Below are positions 34,430 to 42,443 of a DNA stretch of 64,000 nucleotides, one piece after another. The stretch lies in the NCBI RefSeq assembly GCF_004803895.1, contig NZ_CP021978.1, positions 4,836,001 through 4,900,000 on the forward strand, in the 5' to 3' direction. Position numbers and translations under genes: made by a program. The notes below the pieces were generated by a model that was not told the DNA's origin, made no database searches, and saw nothing but the letters and a program-made list of their open reading frames with translations. Every line of letters begins with the position of its first letter. Position 1 is the first letter of the stretch. This DNA comes from Streptomyces hawaiiensis. Its GTDB lineage: Bacteria > Actinomycetota > Actinomycetes > Streptomycetales > Streptomycetaceae.

Positions 34430-34448
34430 TGTCAACCTCGGGTTGACA
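34430..34448. promoter_or_regulatory. Operator-like palindrome 2 in the divergent promoter region
   Basis: TGTCAACC (34430-34437) and GGTTGACA (34441-34448) form a perfect palindrome with a TCG spacer. Its centre is 28 bases from that of palindrome 1. It lies between the Clp-N gene and the divergent DUF2786 gene and could control both. Confidence 0.6.
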
Positions 34449-34496
34449 GTCTGGGCGGGTTCCGGGCCGGGCGCGACGGCATGGCACCATCGGCCC

Positions 34497-35609
34497 GTGA
34501 GTACGTCCAGCACCGTCGACCGCGCGTTCGCGTCGGCCCTCTACGACACCGGCGGGACGGGCCTCGACACCGGCGCCTCCCTGCTCGCCTCCGACCCGGC
34601 GGCGGACGCCGAACTCGCCGGGCGCGGGCAGGAGTTCGTGGCGGGGGCCTGGCGGCGCGGCTGGCAGCCGGCCGACGTCGTACGGATCGTCCGGCGCGAG
34701 CTGGACGACGTGCACGTGCTCCTCGTGGCCGCGCTGATCCGCGCACAGGCACCCGGCGACGGGCCCCGGGGCCGCCGCTGGAACGCGCAGCTCGCGGAAC
34801 TCCCCGCCGACGCCCCGCCCCGCGCCGACCGCTTCTCGCACGCCACCGCCGTACTGGAGCTGTACCGCCTGCTGCTGCGGCTGCCGGCCCTGGAGGCCCT
34901 CGACGAGGCGCCCGGGGAGGCACCCGGCGGGACGAGGACCGAGTCCCGCATGCTCACCCGCATCCGCGCCCTGCTCGCCAAGGCGGAGGCCACCGGGTTC
35001 CCGGAGGAGGCCGAGGCGCTCAGTGCCAAGGCGCAGGAGCTGATGGCCCGGCACAGTGTCGACGAGGCGCTGCTCGCGGCGCGGGCGCCGTCACCGGACG
35101 CGCCCGGGGCCTGCCGGATCGGGGTCGAGCCGCCGTACGAGCAGGCCAAGGCGGTGCTGCTGGACGCCGTCGCCGGAGCCAACCACTGCCGGGCGGTGTG
35201 GAACGAGCCCCTCGGCTTCTCCACCGTCGTCGGCTTCGAAACCGACCTGGAGGCGGTCGAACTCCTCTACACCTCCCTCCTCGTCCAGGCCACGACCGCG
35301 ATGACGAAGGCGGAGGCCGCGCAGCGGGCGGGGGGCCGCAAGCGGACCAAGACGTTCCGGCAGTCCTTCCTCGCGGCCTACGCCCACCGCATCGGAACCC
35401 GCCTGGCAGCAGCCGCCGAAACCCAGGTGACCGACGACCTGCTCCCGGTCCTCGCCTCCCGCGAGGTCGCCGTCACCGGGCGGCTGGACCGCATGTTCCC
35501 GGAAACGACCACGACCCGGCTGCGCGGGGTGCACGACGCGGCGGGCTGGACGGAGGGCGCGCAGGCGGCGGACCGGGCCCAGGTCCGGCACCGGCCGCCG
35601 CTGCGCTGA
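34497..35609 (+). CDS. DUF2786 domain protein
   Basis: This 370-residue protein contains the DUF2786 motif (RMLTRIRALLAKAEATGFPEEAEALSAKAQELM, about 160-200) followed by the companion C-terminal domain with a KRTKTFRQSFLAAYAHRIGTRL segment. No enzymatic motif is evident. Function is unknown for the family. GTG 34497 is used because upstream in-frame codons would run through the palindrome. It is divergent from the Clp-N gene and convergent to a lipoprotein gene with only eight bases between them. Confidence 0.78.
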   Translation: MSTSSTVDRAFASALYDTGGTGLDTGASLLASDPAADAELAGRGQEFVAGAWRRGWQPADVVRIVRRELDDVHVLLVAALIRAQAPGDGPRGRRWNAQLAELPADAPPRADRFSHATAVLELYRLLLRLPALEALDEAPGEAPGGTRTESRMLTRIRALLAKAEATGFPEEAEALSAKAQELMARHSVDEALLAARAPSPDAPGACRIGVEPPYEQAKAVLLDAVAGANHCRAVWNEPLGFSTVVGFETDLEAVELLYTSLLVQATTAMTKAEAAQRAGGRKRTKTFRQSFLAAYAHRIGTRLAAAAETQVTDDLLPVLASREVAVTGRLDRMFPETTTTRLRGVHDAAGWTEGAQAADRAQVRHRPPLR

Positions 35610-35617
35610 CCTTCTGG

Positions 35618-36145
35618 TCAGTCGCCCGAGGTCTCGAAACCGCTCACCGAGGCCTGCGTTCCGTCCGTCCGGGAGACCTCGCCGTAGGACCACGTCAGTT
35701 CGTGCGCAGTCCTGGTGTCGCCGGGCAGGGTGAAGGACGCCTTGTGCACGTCGAGACTCTCCGCGGAGCCCGCCTCGCCCCGGACGTAGGTGATCGTGAA
35801 GGACGTGGTGCCGCCCTTCCCGAGCGTGAGCGTCTGGGCCTTCGCGCCCTTGTCCGGGGAGACGGACGTCGTTTTGTCGTCGGCCAGCAGATCCACGCCG
35901 GGGAAGCCCTTCAGCGTGCACTGCGCGCCCTTGTTGGTGAGCGTCACGGTCACAGTGCCGGTGTCTCCGGCGGCCGGGGCGGCACCGTCACCGACCTCCA
36001 CGCCCATGTCGCCGAGCGCGCAGGCCGCATCACTCGGCCGGTCCGCGTTCTTGACGTCGTCGCCACCGGACGTGTCGTCGCTGCAGCCGGTCAGCAGGAC
36101 CGTCGCGGCGAGGGCGGCGGCCAGGGTGAGGGGGAAGGTGCGCAT
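35618..36145 (-). CDS. DUF4232 lipoprotein
   Basis: This 175-residue protein has a lipoprotein signal with the lipobox LLTGC ending at about residue 21, then a serine/aspartate-rich linker and a DUF4232 domain (VTLTNKGAQCTLKGFPGVDLLAD; FTITYVRG). Exported and lipid-anchored. The family is common and uncharacterised in Streptomyces. ATG 36145 is preferred because it gives a correct signal peptide. Confidence 0.88.
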   Translation of the reverse strand: MRTFPLTLAAALAATVLLTGCSDDTSGGDDVKNADRPSDAACALGDMGVEVGDGAAPAAGDTGTVTVTLTNKGAQCTLKGFPGVDLLADDKTTSVSPDKGAKAQTLTLGKGGTTSFTITYVRGEAGSAESLDVHKASFTLPGDTRTAHELTWSYGEVSRTDGTQASVSGFETSGD

Positions 36146-36194
36146 GGGGTCCTCTGGGCGTGTCGTACGGGAGCGGCTTCGGGCCCCTGGATCA

Positions 36195-36590
36195 TCACGC
36201 ACGCGGCCCCCGGACGGGCACGCACCCCCTACGATTCCCCCGAACGCCGGACGGGCACACGCCCTCGCCGATCCCCCGGCACGCGTCGATCGCGGTGCCG
36301 CGAACCTGCCGGTCGGGCGCGGGCCTTGGCCGGTCTCCCGGCACGCGTTCGTGGCTGTGCCCGGGCCCGCCGGACGGGCGCACGCCCTGGCCTCCGGCAG
36401 GGGTCCGTTGCGACGCCTCGGACCGCCGGTCGGTCGCACGCCCTCACTGCTCCCCGGCACGCGCCGCTGGTGATGCCCCCCGCTGATCCCCCGGCAGGCC
36501 CCCGTGCACCCCCCGAACGCCGGGAGGCAACCCTCGCCGAGCCCCGCACGCCCCCGGCGATTGCCCCAACGCCGGACGGGCCGCGGTGCC
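36195..36590. repeat. Degenerate GC-rich repeats between two lipoprotein genes
   Basis: Words of the type CGCCGGACGGGC, GGGCRCACGCCCT and CCCCCGGCACGCG recur about five to seven times between 36195 and 36590, with loose spacing of roughly 60-75 bases. The copies are too diverged to define a unit exactly. No gene with plausible coding character is present in 36146-36633. Confidence 0.5.
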
Positions 36591-36633
36591 CGTAGACGGT
36601 CGGTCCGTGGCTCGGCCCGTACGGGTGCGGGTG

Positions 36634-37152
36634 TCAGCCGAGGCTTGCCGTCGGCAGGCCCGTGGGCAGCTTGCCGCCCTCCGCCTTCCGGTAGGTCTCC
36701 GTGCCGAGGCCGCCCTCCCAGGTGACCTTCAGGCTGCTGCCGTTCACGGAGTCGACCATGCCGGTCGCCCGGTCCTTGGAGCCGTCCGTGCACTTCAGGC
36801 GGATCATCCGCATCCCGGACTCCTCGCCCGCGGTGCCGCTGCACACGCTCCCGCCGGTGGCGAACAGCGCGGCCTGCTTGCCGGTGATCACCAGGACCAC
36901 GGCCTTGCCGCCGGTCGTCGCGAGCCAGCTGCCCGCCAGCTCGCCACCGGCCGACCCGCCGGAACCGGAGCCGGAGTCCTCGCCCGTCGGAGCGGACGAC
37001 GCCGAGGCCGACGGAGCCGGGCTGGGCGCCGAGTCGTCCCCCGAGCCGCCGTCGCTGCTGCACGCACTCAGCGCGAGCGCGCCCGCCAGCCCCGCGGCCG
37101 CCGCCGCGACGCGCACGGCGCCGGAGCGCCGCGAGAAGATCACCGAAGTCAC
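36634..37152 (-). CDS. Putative secreted lipoprotein
   Basis: The 172-residue product starts at GTG 37152 after a GGGGG site. A signal peptide ends in the lipobox ALSAC; a low-complexity serine/glycine/proline linker (about 35-70) and a compact domain follow (ELAGSWLATTGGKAVVLVITGKQAALF, then KCTDGSKDRATGMVDSV). I do not recognise the domain; it resembles small surface beta-barrel proteins in Streptomyces. It is unlike its neighbour at 35618-36145 apart from the signal. Confidence 0.8.
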   Translation of the reverse strand: MTSVIFSRRSGAVRVAAAAAGLAGALALSACSSDGGSGDDSAPSPAPSASASSAPTGEDSGSGSGGSAGGELAGSWLATTGGKAVVLVITGKQAALFATGGSVCSGTAGEESGMRMIRLKCTDGSKDRATGMVDSVNGSSLKVTWEGGLGTETYRKAEGGKLPTGLPTASLG

Positions 37153-37273
37153 TGCAAGCCCCCAAGCTGTAGCCGGCCGGACGGCCGACCGGCCGGACGG
37201 CACCGGCCGGCCTCCTGGCCGGAACGACCGCAGCAAGCTACCAGGGCCCGTCAAGAGCCTCCGGGAACGCCTC

Positions 37274-37579
37274 TTACCAGGACGACTTGCGCACCCCGGG
37301 CAAATACCCCGCGTGCGCCTGCTCCCGCAGACTCACCCGGGACAGCCCGAACGTCCGGAAGTAGCCGCGCGGCCGGCCGTCCACCTGGTCGCGGTTGCGC
37401 ACCCGCGTGGCGCTCGCGTCGCGCGGCTGCCTGCGCAGTTCCGCCTGTGCGGCGAGCCGTTCGGGCGCCGTCGACGACGGCCGCCGGACGATTTCCTTCA
37501 GCTCGGCCCGCCGGGCGGCGTACCTGGCGACGATCTCCTGCCGCCTGTCGTTCTTCGCGATCTTGCTCTTCTTCGCCAT
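37274..37579 (-). CDS. rpsN: 30S ribosomal protein S14, zinc-free paralogue
   Basis: This 101-residue S14 has the family signature GRPRGYFRTFGLSRVSLRE and the C-terminal GVRKSSW. It lacks the CxxC pairs of zinc-binding S14, so it is the C-minus form that replaces the zinc protein during zinc starvation. Its ATG overlaps the stop of the L28 gene, so the two are coupled. Both belong to the leftward arm of a divergent Zur-type locus. Confidence 0.95.
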   Translation of the reverse strand: MAKKSKIAKNDRRQEIVARYAARRAELKEIVRRPSSTAPERLAAQAELRRQPRDASATRVRNRDQVDGRPRGYFRTFGLSRVSLREQAHAGYLPGVRKSSW

Positions 37580-37815
37580 CAGACCCTCACTCCCCGGGCG
37601 CGGATCCGGGCGACGGCCGCCTCGATCCCGATCGTGTCGATGGTCTTGATCCCCTTGGCGCTGAGCCGGAGCCGGACGTACCGGCCCTCGTTCGGCAGCC
37701 AGTAGCGCTTGGACTGGATGTTGGGGTCGAACCGGCGCGACGTGCGCCGGTGGGAGTGCGAGATGCGGTTGCCGAAGCCCGGCTGTGTGCCGGTCAGCAT
37801 GCAGTGCGCGGACAT
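37579..37815 (-). CDS. rpmB: 50S ribosomal protein L28, zinc-free paralogue
   Basis: This 78-residue L28 starts MSAHCMLTGTQPGFGNRISHSHRR. It has no complete zinc-binding cysteine set. It is the first gene of the leftward pair, with its start 30 bases from the Zur-like box at 37845-37865. The S14 gene follows with an ATGA overlap. Confidence 0.93.
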   Translation of the reverse strand: MSAHCMLTGTQPGFGNRISHSHRRTSRRFDPNIQSKRYWLPNEGRYVRLRLSAKGIKTIDTIGIEAAVARIRARGVRV

Positions 37816-37844
37816 GGTGGTGACGTACCTCTCTGGCCAAGTGT

Positions 37845-37872
37845 TGGAAATGGATTTCATTTTCAGTATCAT
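37845..37872. promoter_or_regulatory. Zur-like box and divergent promoter
   Basis: Two overlapping imperfect palindromes, TGGAAATGGATTTCA (37845-37859) and TGGATTTCATTTTCA (37851-37865), fit the Streptomyces Zur site pattern. TATCAT at 37867-37872 is a likely -10 for the rightward genes, which would put the transcript start at or next to the rpmG ATG (37879), giving leaderless mRNA. The site sits between both arms of the locus. This is an assignment by motif and context. Confidence 0.75.
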
Positions 37873-37878
37873 AGCGGC

Positions 37879-38043
37879 ATGGCACGCAACGAACTCCGTC
37901 CGGTCATCAAGCTCCGGTCCACCGCCGGGACCGGCTTCACCTACGTGACCCGCAAGAACCGCCGCAACGACCCGGACCGGCTGACCCTGCGCAAGTTCGA
38001 TCCGGTCGCCGGCCGCCACGTCGACTTCCGAGAGGAGCGCTGA
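37879..38043 (+). CDS. rpmG: 50S ribosomal protein L33, zinc-free paralogue
   Basis: This 54-residue L33 has the standard start MARNELRPVIKLRSTAGTGF and no cysteines, so it cannot bind the usual zinc. It is the first gene of the rightward arm and probably is translated from a leaderless message. L31 follows two bases after its stop. Confidence 0.94.
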   Translation: MARNELRPVIKLRSTAGTGFTYVTRKNRRNDPDRLTLRKFDPVAGRHVDFREER

Positions 38044-38045
38044 CC

Positions 38046-38294
38046 ATGCGCGAGGGAATCCACCCGGCGTACGGCCCCGTCGTCTTCCGTGACCGTGCCG
38101 CGGACTACGCCTTCCTCACCCGCTCGACCATGACGAGCGAGAAGACGATCGAGTGGGAGGACGGCCACACCTACCCGGTCGTCGACGTCGAGATCTCCGA
38201 CGTCAGCCACCCCTTCTACACCGGCACGGCCCGCGTCCTGGACACCGCCGGCCGCGTGGAGCGCTTCGAGCGCCGGTACGGAAAGAAGGGCTGA
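38046..38294 (+). CDS. rpmE2: 50S ribosomal protein L31 type B
   Basis: The 82-residue protein matches type B L31 (IHPAYGPVVFRDRAADYAFLTRST; DVSHPFYTG; RRYGKKG). Type B lacks the CxxC zinc motif of type A and displaces it from ribosomes under zinc limitation, freeing zinc. It lies between L33 and a CobW GTPase gene in one compact operon. Confidence 0.95.
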   Translation: MREGIHPAYGPVVFRDRAADYAFLTRSTMTSEKTIEWEDGHTYPVVDVEISDVSHPFYTGTARVLDTAGRVERFERRYGKKG

Positions 38295-38298
38295 CCCC

Positions 38299-39498
38299 GT
38301 GGCTCCCCCTCCTGGGCTCCCCGTCGTGATCGTCGGCGGGCTGCACGCCGATGCCCGCAGGGCGGCCGTCGCGCGGCTGCTCGCCGACGTGCCCGGCAGC
38401 GTCGTCCTCCACCACGACCTGGCGACGGCCGCCGCGGGCACGGTCGTACGGACCATCAGGGACGCCTCCGGCCTCCTCGACGCGGGGGAGGCGCCGCTCG
38501 TCAACGACTGCGCCTGCTGCGCCCTGCGCGAGGACCTGGTGCCGGAGCTGGAGCGGCTGCGGGACACCGGCGGCACCCGGCTCGCCGTCGTCGAGCTGTG
38601 GGACTCCGTGGAGCCCAAGGCCATGGCCGAGGTGATCACGGCCGGCGGGCTCACCGTCACCGGCGTGATCACCGCCGTCGACCCGGCCCTGGTCCTGCCG
38701 TACCTCGGCAACGGCGACGACCTGGCCGACGGCGGTCTCGCCGCCGCCGCCACCGACCAACGCACGGTCGCCGACACCTTCGCGCGCCAGCTGGAGTACG
38801 CCCCCGTGCTCGCCGTCGCCGACTCCCCGGAGGCCGACGACGAGGACCGCGAGCTGCTCGCACAGCTGCACCCGACGGCCCGCCAGGTCCCGATCGGGAA
38901 CAGTGACCCGGTGGACGCGGCCGTGGACGACCTGACGGTGCCCGCTCCCCGCCGCCCGTCCTCGCCCCTGGCCGAGGCCGCCCTGGCCGGCTTCGACGTC
39001 GAGTCGGCCGCCGCCGCCCAGCACCCGGCCTGCGCCCTGCTGCCCGCCGAGGCCGACGCGCACGGCGTCTCCACCCTGGTCTGGAGCCGGCGCCGCCCCT
39101 TCCACCCGGAGCGGCTCTACGCCGCACTGGAGGACCTGACCTGCGCGGCCGCCCGCAGCCGGGGCCGGTTCTGGCTCGCCGACAAACCCGACACGCTGTT
39201 CCACTGGGACGCGGCGGGTGGGGCCCTGTGCGTGGAGAGCACGGGCCCGTGGCTGGCCTCCCTGCCGGACGCGGCATGGGAGATGGTCCCGCCGGTGCGC
39301 CGAGCCGCCGCCGCGCTGGACTGGCACCCCGAGCACGGAGACCGCTGCCAGCACCTCGTCTTCACCTCACCCGGCCTCGACCGGGACGGCCTGGAGCGAC
39401 TGCTGGAGTCCTGCCTGCTGACCGACGCCGAGTACGCCGCCGGCCCCGACGCCTGGCAGCGGCTGCCGCACGCCTTCGACACCCTCCTGGAGGTCTGA
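38299..39498 (+). CDS. CobW/COG0523 GTPase, probable zinc metallochaperone
   Basis: This 399-residue protein belongs to the COG0523 G3E GTPases. It has the metal-binding CxCC motif (NDCACCALRED, near residues 71-81) and a C-terminal CobW domain (SRRRPFHPERLYAAL). The usual P-loop GxxGxGK is replaced near the start by GGLHADARRAAV, an atypical variant. Family members clustered with zinc-free ribosomal proteins are proposed to deliver zinc to essential enzymes. It is the third gene of the rightward operon. Confidence 0.88.
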   Translation: MAPPPGLPVVIVGGLHADARRAAVARLLADVPGSVVLHHDLATAAAGTVVRTIRDASGLLDAGEAPLVNDCACCALREDLVPELERLRDTGGTRLAVVELWDSVEPKAMAEVITAGGLTVTGVITAVDPALVLPYLGNGDDLADGGLAAAATDQRTVADTFARQLEYAPVLAVADSPEADDEDRELLAQLHPTARQVPIGNSDPVDAAVDDLTVPAPRRPSSPLAEAALAGFDVESAAAAQHPACALLPAEADAHGVSTLVWSRRRPFHPERLYAALEDLTCAAARSRGRFWLADKPDTLFHWDAAGGALCVESTGPWLASLPDAAWEMVPPVRRAAAALDWHPEHGDRCQHLVFTSPGLDRDGLERLLESCLLTDAEYAAGPDAWQRLPHAFDTLLEV

Positions 39499-39504
39499 CC
39501 CCCC

Positions 39505-39738
39505 ATGCCGCGCAAGCCCGACCGCAAACCCGTCAAGGACCGGCCCAACCCTCTGTACCAGGCCGGGATCACGTACATCGACTACAAGGACACCGACCTG
39601 CTGCGGAAGTTCATCTCCGACCGTGGCAAGATCCGCAGCCGCCGCGTCACCCGGGTGTCCTCCCAGCAGCAGCGGCAGCTGGCCAGGGCCATCAAGAACG
39701 CGCGCGAGATGGCGCTGCTGCCGTACGCCGCCCGCTGA
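39505..39738 (+). CDS. rpsR: 30S ribosomal protein S18, zinc-free paralogue
   Basis: This 77-residue S18 has the conserved ITYIDYKDTDLLRKFISDRGKI and RQLARAIKNAREMALLPY. It lacks cysteines, consistent with the zinc-independent form. It is the last gene of the zinc-limitation operon, six bases after the GTPase gene. Nothing coding is seen immediately downstream. Confidence 0.94.
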   Translation: MPRKPDRKPVKDRPNPLYQAGITYIDYKDTDLLRKFISDRGKIRSRRVTRVSSQQQRQLARAIKNAREMALLPYAAR

Positions 39739-40315
39739 AGGCCTCCGGTCCGGGTGAGGTTCCCCACGCTTGACGGGTGGGGAGCCTCCTGTCCATGCCG
39801 CGTCCGCGCTGCGGGCCGCCGCCGGACGACCGGCGGGGTGGCCTTCGACGGGGCGTCAGGACCGGGCCGGATGCCAGCCGGACGCCGGCCGGACCGGCCG
39901 TACTGGAGCCGAGGACCGGGGCGGCCGGGAGGCATGCCGCGCGGGTCACCCGGGGCCGAAAGCCGAGCGCGTGTCCTGCGATGGTCCGAGCAGGGCACCG
40001 GCCGCGGGGACGACCCCGCCCTCCTGCGTCCGGCCCATTTCTCCCCGTCCCCGCAGGCAGCGGCCGTCTTCCGGATGCGGGTCGGCCGGTCGAACGGCCG
40101 TCCCCGGGTCCCGCGCCCCAGCTCCCGCTATCTCCGGGCGCGGCCCCCGGAGCCCTTCGCCGCGCCGTCGAGCGGATGCTCCGCCTCCACCGGACCTCCC
40201 CGAACCCGCCGACTTCGACGCAGGTCTCCGGGAACGAGAGGTGGGGCCAAGCCGTCAAACAGTCAAGAGCTTCGGTAAAGCGGTCGTCAAAGCTGTAACC
40301 ACAGGACCACCCCGC
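39739..40315. other. Gene-free stretch
   Basis: About 580 bases hold long open frames on both strands, but none has a family match, a good ribosome site or an expected codon pattern. GC-rich simple sequence dominates. I see no RNA gene or repeat here. Confidence 0.5.
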
Positions 40316-40362
40316 GTGCACGTGCATCTGCCCCTGCATCTGCACATGAACAGGGCTATGAT
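40316..40362 (+). promoter_or_regulatory. 28-bp shared element and -10 upstream of the DUF397 gene
   Basis: The element at 40316-40343 begins GTGCACG and contains TGCATCTGC twice at a 12-base step. It is 27/28 identical to the reverse complement of 41349-41376. TATGAT at 40357-40362 is a good -10 box 13 bases beyond, so the element covers the -35 region as a class II activator site would. Confidence 0.65.
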
Positions 40363-40424
40363 CCGGGTCAGTTGACCACTGCATCAATGGCCACACCAGC
40401 CAGTGCACCACCGGGGAGCGACCT

Positions 40425-40667
40425 GTGGACCACGACGTGTACAACGGTATGGCGGCCGCCGGGCTGCACGGCGTGGCCTGGCAGAAGAGCCGGCACAGCA
40501 ACTCGCAGGGCTCGTGCGTGGAGTTCGCCCGGCTGCCGGGCGGAGACGTGGCCGTCCGCAACTCACGCTTCCCCGACGGCCCCGCACTGGTCTACACCCG
40601 TGCGGAGATCGAAGCGATGCTGCTGGGCGTGAAGGACGGCGAGTTCGACCACCTGGTGGGCGGCTGA
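40425..40667 (+). CDS. DUF397 domain protein
   Basis: This 80-residue protein is a typical DUF397 protein (VAWQKSRHSNSQGSCVEFARLPGGDVAVRNSRFPDGPALVYTRAEIEAML). In Streptomyces these small proteins pair with Scr1-type HTH regulators and modulate them, often together with an ATPase. GTG 40425 follows a GGGGAG site. The gene carries the 28-bp element in its promoter and probably forms a regulatory set with the ATPase and HTH genes downstream. Confidence 0.92.
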   Translation: MDHDVYNGMAAAGLHGVAWQKSRHSNSQGSCVEFARLPGGDVAVRNSRFPDGPALVYTRAEIEAMLLGVKDGEFDHLVGG

Positions 40668-40759
40668 CGAGCCGACAGGCCCCGGAGAAATCGGGGCAAT
40701 CGATACTCAACGCGTGGTGACGCGCGTAGAACCGCGACGCGAGGAAGCGCCGCGGTCTC

Positions 40760-41275
40760 TCATTCCCCGTTCGGCCGCGAACCGGTCCGCGGCAGCCGGA
40801 ACAGCGCCCAGACCACCTTGCCGCTGAGCGCCCCCGCGAGCGGATGCCAGCCCCAGCTGTCGCTGAAGGAGTCGACGAGGAACAGCCCGCGGCCCGACTC
40901 GGCCGAGAAGTCGTCCGTCTCCCGGGCGACCGGACTGTCGTGACTGGGGTCGCGCACCGCGCACACCAGCCGCTCGGTCCACCGCATCAGGTGCAGCCGC
41001 ACGGGAGGTTCCCGGCGGCCGGCACACGCGTCGTCGGCCGGCAGGCCGTGCCGCAGGGCGTTGGTGACGAGTTCCGAGACCACCAGGCAGACGTCGTCGA
41101 ACCGCTCGCCCATGTCCCACTGGTCGAGGGTTCCGCGGGTGAACCGCCGCGCCTCGCGCACCGCTTCGTAGCGGGCGGGCAGAGCGCAGGAGGCGGCGTC
41201 GGACACGGCCGCGGGATCCAGCGGCGGAAGGCCCTGCCGTAACGGCTCGAGCATGGTCGATCCATTCGTCCCCAT
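40760..41275 (-). CDS. ATP-binding (HATPase_c) regulatory protein, RsbW-like
   Basis: The 171-residue protein has a GHKL ATPase fold: N-box VVSELVTNALRHG, the D-box-like CAVRDPS and GRGLFLVD. It lacks a kinase dimerisation domain. This is the anti-sigma-factor-like ATPase class frequent in Streptomyces. ATG 41275 is preferred because GGGAG lies nine bases upstream. It is divergent from the Scr1 gene, and the shared 28-bp element lies upstream of it in reverse orientation. Confidence 0.88.
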   Translation of the reverse strand: MGTNGSTMLEPLRQGLPPLDPAAVSDAASCALPARYEAVREARRFTRGTLDQWDMGERFDDVCLVVSELVTNALRHGLPADDACAGRREPPVRLHLMRWTERLVCAVRDPSHDSPVARETDDFSAESGRGLFLVDSFSDSWGWHPLAGALSGKVVWALFRLPRTGSRPNGE

Positions 41276-41348
41276 GCGAGGCACTCCCGGGAATTCGCGG
41301 TCGGTGCGATGCGGCGGTGGTGCGGGACCATGGTTTCGGATGCGTACA

Positions 41349-41376
41349 GCAGATGCAAGGGCAGATGCACGTGCAC
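41349..41376 (-). promoter_or_regulatory. 28-bp shared element upstream of the ATPase gene
   Basis: The reverse complement of this element is 27/28 identical to 40316-40343, with one C/T difference. It lies 74 bases before the ATPase start codon at 41275. The paired elements suggest one activator drives the DUF397 and ATPase genes together. Confidence 0.65.
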
Positions 41377-41582
41377 GTGACCGGAATGAGATGTCCCGTA
41401 CCGCTTGTTGGTCAATTTTTCCGTCATCTTCGCGTCTCCATCTGGCCGTTCACTTGCCTTCCTCTTGCTCACGCGCGCGAGCGTCGACCGTCTCGATTCC
41501 GTTTCCGTAACCGGACGAGTACTGCTCGGAGTGTTTTAGTGGCAGACTGCGGCCCTTGAAGACGTTGGGGAGGCTGGCGAAC

Positions 41583-42443
41583 GTGAGCGCGGGAGAGCCG
41601 GGATCGGTGGTGCGGCGCATGCTGCTCGGATCACAACTCAGGCGACTGCGTGAGGCGCGGGGCATCACGCGCGAGGCGGCGGGCTACTCGATCCGCGCCT
41701 CCGAGTCGAAGATCAGCCGGATGGAGTTGGGCCGGGTGAGCTTCAAGACCAGAGACGTCGAGGACCTGCTGACCCTGTACGGCATCACGGACGAGCAGGA
41801 GCGCGCCTCCCTGCTGTCCCTGGCGAAAGAGGCCAACGTCGCGGGGTGGTGGCACAGTTACTCGGACGTGCTGCCCAGCTGGTTCCCGACCTACGTCGGC
41901 CTGGAGGGCGCCGCCTCGACGATCCGGGCGTACGAGGTGCAGTTCGTGCACGGCCTGCTGCAGACCGAGGCGTACGCCCGCGCGGTGGTCCGGCGGGGCA
42001 TGCAGGGGGCGAACGAGGCCGACGTCGAGCGGCGCGTGGCGCTGCGTCTGGAGCGGCAGAAGCACCTCGTCGACGAGAGCGCGCCAGATTTCCACATCAT
42101 CCTGGACGAGGCCGCCCTGCGCCGCCCGTACGGCGACCGCGAGGTGATGCGCGGCCAGCTCCAGCACCTCATCGAGATCTCCGAGCGGCCCAACGTACGG
42201 CTTCAGGTGGTGCCGTTCAGCCTCGGCGGCCACTCCGGCGAAAGCGGCGCGTTCACGATCCTCAGCTTCCCGGAGTCCGACCTGTCCGACGTCGTCTACC
42301 TGGAGCAGCTCACCAGCGCGTTGTACCTGGACAAGGCCGAGGACGTCGCCCAGTACGAGAAGGCGCTCAAGGAGCTCCAGAGCGAAAGCCCGGGCCCTTC
42401 GGAGAGCCGGGACCTTCTCCGGGGCCTCCTTCAGCTCTCCTGA
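41583..42443 (+). CDS. Scr1-type XRE regulator with DUF5753 domain
   Basis: The protein has 286 residues from GTG 41583, which follows GGGGAGG by nine bases; TTG 41556 is less likely. An XRE helix-turn-helix (LGSQLRRLREARGITREAAGYSIRASESKISRME, about 15-50) precedes the DUF5753 domain (WHSYSDVLPSWFPTYVGLEGAAS; LQVVPFSLGGHSGESGAFTIL). Partnership with DUF397 proteins is well known, and one lies 1 kb upstream. It may be the activator of the shared 28-bp element, which is an inference. Confidence 0.92.
   Translation: MSAGEPGSVVRRMLLGSQLRRLREARGITREAAGYSIRASESKISRMELGRVSFKTRDVEDLLTLYGITDEQERASLLSLAKEANVAGWWHSYSDVLPSWFPTYVGLEGAASTIRAYEVQFVHGLLQTEAYARAVVRRGMQGANEADVERRVALRLERQKHLVDESAPDFHIILDEAALRRPYGDREVMRGQLQHLIEISERPNVRLQVVPFSLGGHSGESGAFTILSFPESDLSDVVYLEQLTSALYLDKAEDVAQYEKALKELQSESPGPSESRDLLRGLLQLS

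Noticed and set aside
39692..40561. Long open frames on both strands in the gene-free stretch after rpsR
   Set aside because: They have no recognisable domain or ribosome site, and one of them runs through the 28-bp promoter element, giving HVHV-type sequence.
41317..41559. 80-residue frame between the ATPase and Scr1 genes
   Set aside because: It translates the shared regulatory element and lacks a ribosome site, so it is better read as promoter DNA.
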